From assembly GCA_015178975.1 (NCBI GenBank), contig WHVD01000040.1, positions 1 to 64,000 of the forward strand: a stretch of 64,000 nucleotides of DNA, given 5' to 3'. This DNA is from Hysterangium stoloniferum. Lineage: Eukaryota > Basidiomycota > Agaricomycetes > Hysterangiales > Hysterangiaceae. Below the pieces are notes generated by a model. The model did not search any database and was not told where the DNA came from. It saw nothing but the letters and a program-made list of their open reading frames with translations. Position 1 is the stretch's first letter; each line of letters begins with the position of its first letter. Positions 22,668 to 33,345 of the stretch are shown piece by piece. The position numbers were made by a program, and so were the translations under genes.

Positions 22668-22687
22668 TCAAGTCACTAAATCTAACA

Positions 22688-25600
22688 TATGTGTCTGTGT
22701 CTGAGTGGTGGTCTATTCGTCCACTAAGGTCACTATTCTGTGCCCCAATCCCCCTTGTATTCTATCCTTCTAACAACATATACTAGCACAGTAAAGTACA
22801 TTAACCCAACAACACAAAATGAGACGAAAAGAGTCAGTAAGTAATACCAGCAACTAAAGCCTAACCAGATATAATAATAAGTTTCCAAGAGGGATTATCA
22901 AGCGGGAACTAGGGTCTTGCTACTCACAACAGGTGTTTTGATAGATTGGGTGTTCTCCTTTTAGCTGTCTTCTGTAACATGCTGGCAGCTGAGGAGGACA
23001 TCACTGATGACGATCTACGGTGCAGAACTAAGCTGATGGGAAGTGAGGATTGCAAACATTGACCTTGATGGTGGTGTACTGTGATGTAACTGGTGGTGGT
23101 CCCATACATGTAGCTTTTGCGGTCAAAGTACTAGTACCCAATATGGATGTCTCTTTCTTCAAAGGTATCTTGCAATGTATTGGTTTAGTGATGTCTGTGA
23201 CAGGGCTAGGTTGGGAACATTGTATGGCATGTGTCACAAAAGCAAATGGTCGACAAGACAAGTCGGGGAGCCAAATGTGGTTAGGTGCAGTTCTTTTATG
23301 CCAATTTTGCACTTTAGCTGCAATAGAAACATGAATAACTAATGACCAAAGTGCGAAGTAAAGATGTACTAGTTCCAATTCTTGTTGTTTGGAGTCTAGT
23401 GCATGTTAATGTTTCTGGGATTTGGGTTAGCGAGGGATCATGAGCATTAGGGCTCGGGTCGCTGCAGTCAGGAATTCACTGCGTATTTTGGGTTATATAA
23501 GGTCTATTTGTATTTGTTTAGTCCTTATCCATGTTTTCTTGTTGTAAGTTGTGAACTTGTCTTCTTAAATGCTCCACCTCAACAATCAAGACTCCAAATT
23601 GCTTCTTCATCCATCCCAGAATTACATTGGCTTCGGCCTTTTCCCATACCACATCTTCTAATTCCATCTTTGCAGCATCCTTGCATTATGCATATTCCTG
23701 AAGGTCCAGGGTTTGGTCATCCACCAACCGGTGATGTTTACGTGTCATCTTGTTCATTTCAGCCCTTAGGTCATCTGCTTCATGCTCCTGTTCTAGGATT
23801 TGTTGGTGCATCTAAGTATTGTCAACATCTCATGTGTGAAGTATTTCCTTTAGGTGTGCCACATGTCTCAATACAACTGTGTCACCACTCTTTATATCTT
23901 GACAGTAAGCAAAACTTCACACTGAAACAGTTGAAGTTTGCTTGCTACTACTCAACATGTCTCTAAGGTTAAGACTTTGTGCAATATAATACATCTCTTG
24001 AAGCCATTCCATTCCTTTCTCATAGTAGTGCCATTTCCCTCAAAACAACTCTACAAGCAGTTCCCTGATCACACCTCTAAATTCTTCTCTATTCTGGCTA
24101 CTGTCAGTCTGATTGCACCTTAAGGTGAATCCCCTTTCTTACTACTTGTCCTGTCAATTGCACTGTGAGAGTCAATCTTACTTCTATGGTGTTAGATTAT
24201 CAGACTATTATATTACTTAGCTATTACTATTCTAATAGTTGAGACCATCATTGCACTGTTATAAGTCTATTTGTCTCACACATTGAGTGGTAATTTACTT
24301 GACTCTTCACACCCTCATTCTCCATGAGCAATAAACATCAACCAATAACTGTGTTATGACCCTGGGCAGCAGGGGAGCCTCCCAAATTCCTATGCCTGTG
24401 GGCACAACCAGAACTAGAAAGGAACAGCCTGGTATTTGACTACCCAGCAAAATCACTGTATGAAAATCCTGTCAAATGACACAAGGAACAGATGTTGGTC
24501 AAGAACCCCCACAAACTACATCTGATTCTGTTAGAATGACTGAATGCAGACCTTATTTAAACCACTGAGTGGTCTTGGGATTTACACCCCTCACAAAACA
24601 GACAAAAGCTCCACTCTTTCATGCCTGCTGCAATAGGTCATGTTACAAAAGGCTTATAAGAATCAAATTCACTATGCCAAATCCATGAATGACAAATGGA
24701 GCTCACTCTATTCCAAAGAGATCAATGGTGATGAAGTCACTGCCATCACCAAGGATTACCTGGTTAAGTTTCCTAATATATCAATGAAGGGTCCATCTGG
24801 CTAGGCCAATCTTCCAGCATAGTGGTGGCAGACCTGTTCTTTCCCTAAACCAGGACACTCAACCAACTCTCAGAATGACTCCCTGAGTGGTCTGAGGAGA
24901 TTGTTACCTCTGAAGTCAGGGGCTTCAAATGCATTAAGGAGGAACTATTTGGATGACTACTGCCACCTCTATACTTGTACACTGGAAAGAGCCTTGTATG
25001 AATCTTCACTGAACCTTTCATTTGCTTATCACAGTTTACACCACACACAGGCTCATCCATTGTTATGACAAGTGAGAGAAGTTATTTATGGAGATTCTTT
25101 TGTCAGATATAGGATAAATATTAATATTTTTACATTCTTCAGAGTGATACCTAATCAACTAAATTTGATTAAATATTAATTCTACAGGAAACAATATGAA
25201 TGTATATACTTTAGTGGACAAATAACTTTTAAAGTTTTGGGTTATCCTCCATTGGCCATCCTCACTTGGGTAAAATGGCTCATTATGTTTTGCTGAATCA
25301 ATGCTCTGGACACAATCCCTTGGATGAAGTGGAGGAACAAAAGTTATATGAAGTGGTTGTGGACTAAGTGTAGGAGCACAAGTATATAATGCTGAGAGCA
25401 AATAAATCTTTATTCCTGCTTATGCTCCCTCCACCTGAAAGCAATGGCACAACTAAGGGGAGGTCAGAAAATGATGAAAAGGAATATATGGAGGCATACA
25501 TTTCTATATCCAATGAGGATTTCATGAAAAGGGAAGACCATTTATGAGCACACATCAGCACCATAAAGGTCTGTCATGGCCTAAGAGTTTCCCAAATAAA

Positions 25601-25749
25601 ACATCACCTTCAATCAAAGAAATCATCAATGAAGAAGTATTTATCAACCAACTTGATTGTACTAGCAATCAATACATAATAGAGGACATGAGAAATGATG
25701 TAGGAGTGGAAACCTTTCCCTTGATGCAGGGCTACCCCCAGACCTCATA
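22688..25749. other. repeat-derived, mostly unassigned
   Basis: Old transposon debris. Around 24150-24340 the sequence resembles the LTR-like stretches near 14050-14220 and 28050-28240 (for example ATTGAGTGGT followed by GACTCTTCACACC). From about 24350 to 25750 CpG is scarce. Short open frames occur on both strands without recognisable domains; the only one with clear character is at 23518-23811. Confidence 0.4.
23518..23811 (-). pseudogene. coiled-coil ORF with one internal stop
   Basis: 98 codons on the minus strand with a single TAA in the middle. The composition is strongly coiled-coil: Glu, Lys, Leu and Gln heptads (EQEHEADDLRAEMNKM, VEHLRRQVHNLQQENMDKD). It may be the leader of a retroelement Gag or an exon of a decayed gene; nothing nearby settles this. 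Confidence 0.35.
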
Positions 25750-25970
25750 CAGTGACCCAAAAAAGCATCCAGATGTTTGGTGACTTGGAAAGAGAGGTTC
25801 ACAGCTCCAGAAATAAAATAGATAAAAATCTGAAAAAATCAGAAGTAAGAGGTATACATCTGAACTAACTATATGATGACATAGGCATGACATCATAGCT
25901 TTCCTTATCAGAAGAGTACAAAATGAACAATGGACATAGTGCATCTGGACACTTTTTTTGCTGTCAACTG
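25750..25970. mobile_element. Tc1/mariner-type MITE
   Basis: About 221 bp beginning after TA with CAGTGACCCAAAAAAGC and ending in a complementary CTTTTTTTGCTGTCAACTG. A closely related copy lies at 60267-60470. No coding capacity, consistent with a MITE mobilised by a Tc1-like transposase. Confidence 0.75.
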
Positions 25971-26518
25971 ATACATGAAACTCAACTAAGGTTCATATGA
26001 CTGTGGGAATTTCTGGTTAAATTCAATAAGGTCATGTGACCACATGTTTAAATAACACATTTATATGAACCTTTGCCTTTGCCTCATCTCACCCTCTCAC
26101 CACATTATGAAGGAGCATTCTGCTGAAACAAGACTCTATTATTTCTTTTCTCCAGGAGGTGTTAGATTTTCAGGTAAAGCAAGCAGTCGGAGTCATATAG
26201 TGACTGGGGTCATTATGACCCACATTCATTACCACTCTCGTTTCTGAGTATATAACCCTGTAGTTACGCATGACTCCCCCATGCATTTATAACCAACAAT
26301 ATCACTCAGACAGTATTGCACTCATCCTCTATAGGTCTGGTCATATTTTGGCTGAAAAGTTAACATAAACGCATGACCTAGCTTGAAGGGCATCATCAAG
26401 CAATGCGAGTGGGGCTGAAACCACTAGACTTGCATGGCTTTGAGTAGCCGCTCACTTTATTGTTGCGGACATTGTACACCAATCCATTATAACACTCATG
26501 CTACGAAGTCGAACCCAA

Positions 26519-26770
26519 TCGGAACTGTGGATGCCTCATTGAAAAGCGTCACACACCGACCCTGAATCGGAACCGTGGATGCCTTGTTGAAAAGCATCGC
26601 ATGCCAAACCTGAACCCGAACCCATGGATGCCTTGTTGAAAAGCGTCACACACTGAACCCGAACCTGAACCGTGGACACCTTGTTGAAAAGCGTCACCCA
26701 CCGAACCTGAACCCGAACCCGTGGACACCTGGTTGAAAAGTGTTGCACATCTAATCGAACTGTCAGCCAC
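26519..26770. repeat. minisatellite, about 48-bp units, five to six copies
   Basis: Units of the form CCGTGGATGCCTTGTTGAAAAGCGTCAC plus a GAACCTGAACCCGAAC spacer. A 48-bp period keeps the reading frame, so both strands show long repetitive frames (minus strand: repeats of CDAFQQG and SGSGSV). The array lies inside the small LTR element. Confidence 0.75.
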
Positions 26771-26813
26771 ACCTTGTTGAACAGTGTGCACCTAACCCAA
26801 ACTGAAGCCTGAA

Positions 26814-27179
26814 TTGAAAGCACACCGGAACATCCCAGAAGATTACTCCACCTCATTGTCACCCTTGACTCGATCCCCCCCCCCCCCCCCCTTTGACCAA
26901 CTGACTCTCGATAGTGTCATCACCCATCTCATGAATGAGGAGGTGTACCAAAGGTCATCCACCAGAATTCATCCCAACCCAGAGACTGCACTTGTCATTT
27001 GCAGCAACAGTAAACGGCCTGTGTCCGAGATCACATGTTCCTTCTGTGGCGATAGAGGACGTTATGCTCAACAGACGAAGATAGGGAGTACAGTACCTGA
27101 GAGTATACCTTTTAGCAGGATAGAAATGTTGCACGACTCCTTTGCTCGAGGAGGTGTGTTAGATTTTCAGGTAAAGTGA
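26814..27179 (+). pseudogene. copia-type gag C-terminus remnant
   Basis: A 121-residue frame with LTLDSVITHLMNEEVYQ and then CSFCGDRGRYAQQ, a zinc knuckle in which the expected His is Arg and the last Cys is missing. This is the C-terminal half of a UBN2-type Gag. A run of 18 cytosines at about 26875-26892 lies just upstream in the frame. Confidence 0.6.
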
Positions 27180-27364
27180 GCAGTCGGAGTTGTATAGTGA
27201 CTCGGGTCATTATGACCCACATTCATTACCACTCTCATTTCTGAGTATATAACCCTGTAGTTATGCATGAGACTCCCCTATGCATTTATAACCAACAATA
27301 TCACTCAGACAGTATTGCGCTCATCCTCTATAGGTCTGGTCATATTTTTGCTGAAAAGTTAACA

Positions 27365-27896
27365 GAAAACCCGTCATCCCTCTAACTGTGCCCCATTCCC
27401 ATTATAGTCAAATGACCTGTCATGATTCGGACTCCACTCCATTCCGTCCCATTCCTAACACCAAGTTTGGTCTTTACTTATCTCGTTTTATGTTTGTTAG
27501 TTTCATTTTCATTATTACTGGATTTGGTATGTTATTCATTCCACAGTCTGTATAGTCTGGCAGATGTTGTACATACAATCCAGTCAGAAAATCAGCTTAG
27601 ATTCTCCCCCAGTAATCTTAGTATATTTTCCACTCTAAACTCCTCTTTGAATTACACCACTCTCACTAGTTGGAGCCCACAGGCTCTGATGCATGTATCA
27701 CTCGACCTCCGACTTATCTATCTCAACTCGCTGACCTCTCGACCCATGAACTCCACCCGGACTCCCCAGGATTCCTGTCTGCCCATTTGAAATTGGACAA
27801 GATGATCTCATGAGGGTGCAGCCTATAAGCTGAAGCCAAGTCCTACTGGCTTTCCTGCAGGTTTCTCTGGAAACCCTCCATGTATGCACCCTTAAC
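27365..27896 (+). repeat. LTR family A, 5'-truncated, forward
   Basis: Matches the reverse complement of 21828-22667 from its second third onward (CAAATGACCTGTCATGATTC, ATGTTGTACATACAATCCAG) and ends CAGGTTTCTCTGGAAACCC...CTTAACA. It abuts the right LTR of the small element directly. Confidence 0.75.
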
Positions 27897-28619
27897 AGAG
27901 TTCATGGCTTGCTAAGTGTGAGAGATACTTTTTTCATGGGAATGTAACCATTTTATCACATTATATTCCCCATATTTTTTCCTTATTTTCTACTATTTTC
28001 AAAATCATCTAATTCTCTGATTACATGCATTTATATTAGTTTGAAGATCTATGTACACCTGTGGGTACAGACTTTATGAGCACTTTTCTAACTATTTCAC
28101 TTTGTTGAATCTGTTCTTTGGAATCATACTGTAAGGTCAATTCCATTCTCATTCTAGTTACTTTAATTATCCTACAGTTACTAAAGTTGACTAATCCTAT
28201 CTTACCATATATTGAGTGGTCAGAACTTCTATGACTCTTCACACCAAGAATGTCTTTGAGGGTATTGAGAAGGGAGGAAAGGGACAGGGAACTAATAGAG
28301 GGTAATCTAAGTTGATTTTTGAACTGAAGAACTGTAGTACACATGAAGATTTATACTATGACAAGATGGATAACCAGAGGGCCAATCAAGGAATTGAAGG
28401 GTGAAGTTGATCATGAGAAGTTGATGATGAAGTGGGGAGACTAAATGTAATATACTAAACAGTATTAGAGGGGTCTGAGGTGGCAGGTGAGATGTGTAAG
28501 AGGGAGATGGCAACGAGAGAGCAAAATGGAACAGAAATGGAATGCTAGAAAATCAAATACTATAATAAAACAAGTATTAGGGGTGCCATGAGTGGTGATA
28601 GCTTGGGCAGGGGTTCCAA
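27897..28619. other. CpG-poor repeat debris, unassigned
   Basis: 27900-28250 resembles the LTR-like sequences near 12000-12186 and 24150-24340; the rest holds nothing recognisable. Confidence 0.35.
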
Positions 28620-29725
28620 CAGTGAGATGATGAGGGGTTTTGAGTCTAAAACAGGTTATGGAGGTCCAAAATGATGGGATCCTAACATTGGCCATCCTTC
28701 CAAGCTTACTACTTATGACAAACAGTCAATTGTCCATCAAATTAGCTCTGGAAAACTTGACAATGCTGTTCAAGCTACCCAATTCATTGATTCTGCCATC
28801 CTTAACTCTGTCACTCCCAAACAGTCAGGAATGTACTCAATAAAAATTGGTTTTTACTCTGCAACAAAGAAGAAAGTATCCATGTTGAAGAAGGCACATC
28901 ATCAGAAGTGACTTGAGTTTACTCTGTACCATGAAAACTGGACCTTGGAGGGCCTCAAAAGGGTGTTGTGGACAGATGAGACTAAGATTAACTGAATTGG
29001 ATCTGATGGAAAGGTGTATATTTGGAAAGAATGGGGGGAACCAATATCTAATTGAATAACAAAACAACACCAACTGTCAAGCATGGAAGAGGAAATAATC
29101 TCATGGTATGGGGCTGTATGGGTGGAATGTTGTGGGAAAGTTAGTGGAGGTTCAGGGGACAATGGATACTGATCAGTATGTGGAGATTTTGGAGGATGGA
29201 GTGGTAGAAAGCTTTGAAATGGTGGAATTCAACAGGACAATAATCCAAAACACACATCTTGGAAGGCCAAACAGTGGTTTGAAGACAATGACATTCATGA
29301 CCTGCCCAGTCCCCTGATCTAAATCCACACCTTCAGAAACACCTCAAGTGTCACCTGCAACAATACCCAACACTACCTAAAGGAGTACATGAATCATGGG
29401 ACTGTGTTGTGGAGGAGTGGAATGCAATTCAACCAGAAGTGTGTCAGAATCTAATAGAAAGCATGCCTAGGAGGATACAAGCAGTAATTAAAGCAAAAGG
29501 TGGTCATACCCCAAGTATTAATTAGTTGGAAAATAGAGAGTCAAAAATCATTCCAATGAGTGATTATTTTGCTTTATTTATTATTCCACCAATTTGGATT
29601 CAAATTACATAAGCAAGGGAATTGAGTTCAATTAATCTTCTAAGAATTGTCTGATGTCTGGTATTTGTATTGTGAATCAATCTTTCTAAAACAACAAAAC
29701 ATTAGGACAATTTTTTGAGCCACTG
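28620..29725 (+). pseudogene. decayed Tc1-like element and transposase
   Basis: A transposase with many stops and frame changes. Recognisable blocks in order: SKLTTYDKQSIVHQI (helix-turn-helix), VLWTDETKIN (first Asp), GSDGKVYIWKE, QQDNNPKHTSWKAKQWFED (second Asp), then ESMPRRIQAVIKAKGGH-like residues by about 29510. The right end reads ...TTTTTTGAGCCACTG at 29725 followed by TA. The left terminus was not found. Similar to, but distinct from, the 12187-13788 element. Confidence 0.75.
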
Positions 29726-29727
29726 TA

Positions 29728-30607
29728 TATAAAATAGTAAACATCACCAAAGTATTTGTCAACATGCTCTATCATGTATAGTTTGATATGACATAATGTT
29801 ACGACCAGAAATCCTGCCAGACTCTGGGCACTAACTTATATGTACCCACACCCTATACACACCAATTCTCAGTTTACTGGAATACCCACTGGACTCTGTA
29901 CATCAGACCTGTCCACCCTCAACCTTCATTACTTCATGTATCAGTCACCGGAATACCCGCCAGACTCCACCCCTGTCTATCTCTGACCCTGTCCCACTGT
30001 TATGTATTTTAGGGATTTTTCCTTTAATTTCCCCTCCAAAAACAAAGAGAATCGAGAAATTGAATTAAAATGTATTTATATCGCTTACAAAACTTTGTAT
30101 ACATATTCTTCAGAAATAAATTGAATTTTTACAATTTATTTCATATTTTTAGAGTCAAATCTAAGCTAGATATAAATTTAATTCTTTTTGTTTTAATAAA
30201 ATAAATATGAAAGATCACGTGATATTCACATGACATTTCAAACTCTGACAAGGACAAAATGCAATGTGAAATACTCATGCATAATCAAGGCAATATATAT
30301 TTATATATTATTATAATAAAATAGTATTATAATAAACTAAAAGTAAATATAATAACTATATACCTTGCAACCCACAAACCCCTCCCAGACTCCCCAGGAT
30401 TCCCATCTGCCCATTTGAAATTGGACAAGACGATCTCGCAAGGGTGCAGCCTATAAGCTGAAGCCAAGTCCTACCAGCTTTCCCACAGGTTTCTCCGGAA
30501 ACCCTCCAATAAGCTCCATGCACAACTCTTAACACATAATGACATTATGTAATCTCCATATATGGTCACAATATGAATATTTTAATAGAGAAGGTTCATT
30601 GGATACT
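29728..30607 (+). repeat. lone Tc1-TIR-like (MITE) unit split by a solo LTR
   Basis: 29728-29796 matches the middle of the 214-bp TIR of the 12187 element (AAAATAGTAAACATCACC, ATGCTCTATCATGTATA). 30540-30607 continues it (ATTATGTAATCTCCATATATGG, split here by my spacing of the match, then GGTTCATTGGATAC). So a TIR-sized unit existed at this site without a transposase. Its left third is missing, where the decayed Tc1 element inserted. Confidence 0.7.
29797..30534 (+). mobile_element. solo LTR, family A, with perfect target duplication
   Basis: 738 bp opening TGTTACGACC and closing CTCTTAACA, flanked on both sides by CATAA (29792-29796 and 30535-30539). It interrupts the TIR-like unit. Contains an AT-rich middle (30000-30360) absent from the 21828 copy. 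Confidence 0.88.
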
Positions 30608-31109
30608 TGTCATGATCCATTCCTGGATAGTTCAATCTTCCAATATAACTCCTGCCTCCAGAACTTCACTAGTTCCTGGACATTGCAAAATTCAATCCTT
30701 GTTCCATATTTGGTAACTTGTATGTTGACAAGCATTCATTCATTTTTTTTATTATGTTCCTGATTCAAAATCCCTATCCTAATCTGTTTTATTGTGATCT
30801 TAGTTTGTAGTACAATTACAAGGAAACTTACTGTATATTAGTTCTGTGGATTTGTACCTACAACTCAGATCTGAAATCAATTTAGTTAGCTTATCCCTCT
30901 TCTCTTTCTGTACACTCAATATTTGGAACTCTCTGGAATGCCGAATATCTGTAAACTCTCTGGCATAAATCAACCTTCTGAAACTAAGGCCACTCCAAGC
31001 ATTTGTGTCGGGGTGCAGCATATAAACTGTGACCCTACCTGGAAGTACCTAAATTCTCCAGTTATTTTCTGATAGTTTCTGACATAAGCCCTCAAAATAA
31101 AACTTAACA
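30608..31109 (+). repeat. 5' LTR of a gypsy remnant
   Basis: About 502 bp from TGTCATGATCC to AAACTTAACA, containing the GGGTGCAGCATATAAACTGTGACC block (cf. GTGCAGCCTATAAGCTGAAG of family A). Directly followed by gag-like sequence. No matching right LTR was recognised. Confidence 0.6.
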
Positions 31110-31129
31110 GTATTTCAGATCTCAAACCT

Positions 31130-32170
31130 GTGACTTGCTTGACGTGGGTCCCAAATGTAAAACTTCGAAAAGACCATCTCTACTTCAATCCCCTTTACAA
31201 CTCTATACCACTCAACCTGACATTCCAGTTCAGCCTACTCAACCATCTACATCAGCTTCTGTCATTGAAGTTCCTGACACACCAGAAGATTTCAAGGACA
31301 TTGAGGAAAATCCTGATTCTCTGGTCAAACCTCCAGGACAATCTGCACTCCCTGAAAACCCAACTATGTTGCTCTTCAAGTCACTTGGAAGTTTTCAGAA
31401 TATCTAAAATCTGCCAATGAATCCAAAGAACCATCTCATACAAATGTCAAAGAGTCCAAACCATTCTCCAGTAAAGATCTGAACAAGTTGAAGAGTTTCC
31501 TTCTTCAATGTCATTTTTTTAGTTTCCATGATTGACCTTCTGTGTTCAAAACTGACAGTCAAAAAGTCAACCTCATGCTCTCTTACTTCAAGGATACCAC
31601 TCAGGATTGGTTCAAATCTGGACTTTCCAGATTTGGGATACATTTCTTGAAGAACTGGAAACTAATTTTGGACCTTATGATCAATCCAGCAATGCAAATG
31701 CAGAGAATGAACTTACAACACTCAAGATGAAGGACAATCAATGAGTTTCTGATTATCTCATCAAGTTCAATACCCTCACCCTATGCTGTGGCTGATCAGC
31801 TTTCTGAACTTTCATCCACATGAGTTGGAGAGTTTTGGGCTTTCCTTCTTTTCAGATGTCATCTTTCAGGTGGGATGGAAGACCCAGAAAGAAATGGTGT
31901 CTGAGGGTGGAATCATCTACCTGTGATTGGGAACACCATGTTGAAGTTTCCTGAGAAAATCCAGCAGAAGGATAATGACCTCTGTCTATTCTGTGGAAAA
32001 GGTGGATGCAAAGTATCCAAATGTACTATCAAAGCAAACTCTTCCAAGGCTCATGCAGCAACCACCTCTACAACAACTATGTCAAAAGAGAAACCCACCA
32101 CGGAGTCAAAAAAAGAGCAAGCAACCCTCCAGATTTTACACAGACAGAGGGTTGCATTGACTCCCTATTT
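31130..32170 (+). pseudogene. Ty3/gypsy gag remnant
   Basis: Several frames on the plus strand together give a gypsy Gag: a Pro-rich leader (PDIPVQPTQPSTSASVIEV), the core KVNLMLSYFKDTTQDWF, LETNFGPYDQSS-like residues, SDYLIKFNTLT, and a zinc knuckle CLFCGKGGCKVSKC with Cys for His. At least five frame breaks or stops. No protease or RT follows, so this is a truncated copy. Confidence 0.75.
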
Positions 32171-32224
32171 TTAATAAGTAGCTTGTTTACTGTATTTCAG
32201 TTATATTTAGGTAGAGAACAGTAC

Positions 32225-32295
32225 ATGTTACAGTGAAGGTTAATCACTCACTGAGAGTTATATTTAGAACTGTGCAAATAACTTTAACAGTTTCC
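32225..32295 (+). repeat. short LTR-end-like repeat
   Basis: TGTTACAGTGAAGG...ATAACTTTAACA, about 70 bp, recurring twice at about 43540-43610 and 43700-43765. One copy borders each kinase/zinc-finger arm, so it may mark element ends or recombination points. Confidence 0.55.
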
Positions 32296-33345
32296 ACAAA
32301 TTGAAAACTCTTCGAAAACTTTTTCTGAACCTCTTCTATGCCGAGTACAATAATTTGGACCTCCGCACTGTGCATCCTCGTTTGGTTGGCTGGATCTGGT
32401 CGTTCCCACCTTCGCTTATTAAATTTAAACACTATTTTTGTGTACTGATCACCAGCAATGTAAACACAAACTCCGATAGTTCCAAATATGGGGTAATAAC
32501 ATACAATTTCTCAGCACCACTTCCCAATAAACCCGTGTTCCGGGCTATAAACTCTAAATGCGACAAGAAGTTCGGGCTGATTGAGCGCGCCGGATTAGGC
32601 GGAAGCTTTGAGACATCTGTGGCCCTCGTATTCTAACTGTCAGGGACGGAGGTGCTTCTTTCTCGCGCGACCTGTTTTCATATCAGAATATATAATCAAC
32701 TCGCTGCGCTCTGCTGTAAGAACCTTAACAACGTATTAACCGACACTCTCAAGGCTCACATCCGTCAAAAACTTGTGATAACAGACAGCCTTGTTGTATG
32801 GGCATGAAAATATGATTTGAGCATTGATATCTTTGACTGTGAAACAGTTGAACACGTGAAAATAATGCAGAAGCGTACGGTAGGAATAAATAATAAATAA
32901 TAAATGAGTTATTTTTATTATTTCTCTTGATACGTAGGAGTGCGAGCCTTACATGAGATAATCCTTGTATGCGTAGTATCTTAGTAGCAAACAGGGTATT
33001 TATGTTTTGTTTCGAAATGAATAGGCTCGACGAAACATGATTATACCTGCAATGTCGTGGATAAGTCAGAAGCACCAAATTCAATGCGACACTGATATCA
33101 AGGATACAACCATGGGGGCAGGGTTTCTCACCGCACTTTTGGGCGGATAGCAAAAGCAAGCGTGCGAGCCATAAATCTCACTGTAGTGCTTCGGTACGCA
33201 TTTTAATTATTTATATGGTTTGAAAGACGTAGAGGATACAGTATGAGCAAAAGCAGCTGGAAAGCGAGGAGAGCGACGTGGATCTAATGCTGGATTGCAG
33301 TATAAGACAGTATAAAACAGATAAAATGATAGTTCTTTAGGAGAT

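Larger units (their letters stand above)
20495..22687 (-). mobile_element. gag-only non-autonomous copia-type element (TR-GAG)
   Basis: Two LTRs of about 161 bp (TGTTAAAATG...ATCTAACA in plus sense) at 20495-20655 and 21681-22687, the second interrupted by an 840-bp solo LTR. The whole is flanked by a perfect TATGT duplication (20490-20494 and 22688-22692). The internal region is only about 1.03 kb and encodes a decayed Gag on the minus strand, with no protease, RT or integrase. A purine-rich CAGGTGGGAG precedes the LTR at 20656 in minus sense. Without the nested insertion the element is about 1.35 kb. Confidence 0.9.
26160..27364 (+). mobile_element. small non-autonomous LTR element with gag remnant
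   Basis: LTRs of 206 and 208 bp (26160-26365 and 27157-27364), both TGTTAGATTTTCAGG...GAAAAGTTAACA and nearly identical. The internal part is about 0.8 kb with a 48-bp minisatellite, a C tract and a Gag fragment. GAGGAGGTG just before the right LTR is the likely polypurine tract. Flanks do not match (GGAGG left, GAAAA right), so the element or its surroundings rearranged. The right flank is a truncated family A LTR. Confidence 0.8.

Noticed and set aside
24630..24810. Coding stretch at 24.63-24.81 kb (KAYKNQIHYAKSMNDKW) as a gene
   Set aside because: Only about 55 codons are open, it lies in CpG-poor debris and matches no family I recognise.
26519..26770. Possible CRISPR-like array
   Set aside because: Units are contiguous, imperfect and without distinct spacers; a eukaryotic minisatellite inside an LTR element explains it.
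26536..26862. Long minus-strand repetitive ORFs as a protein gene
   Set aside because: The open frame is a by-product of the 48-bp period; there is no start context, no flanking exon and the array lies inside an LTR element.
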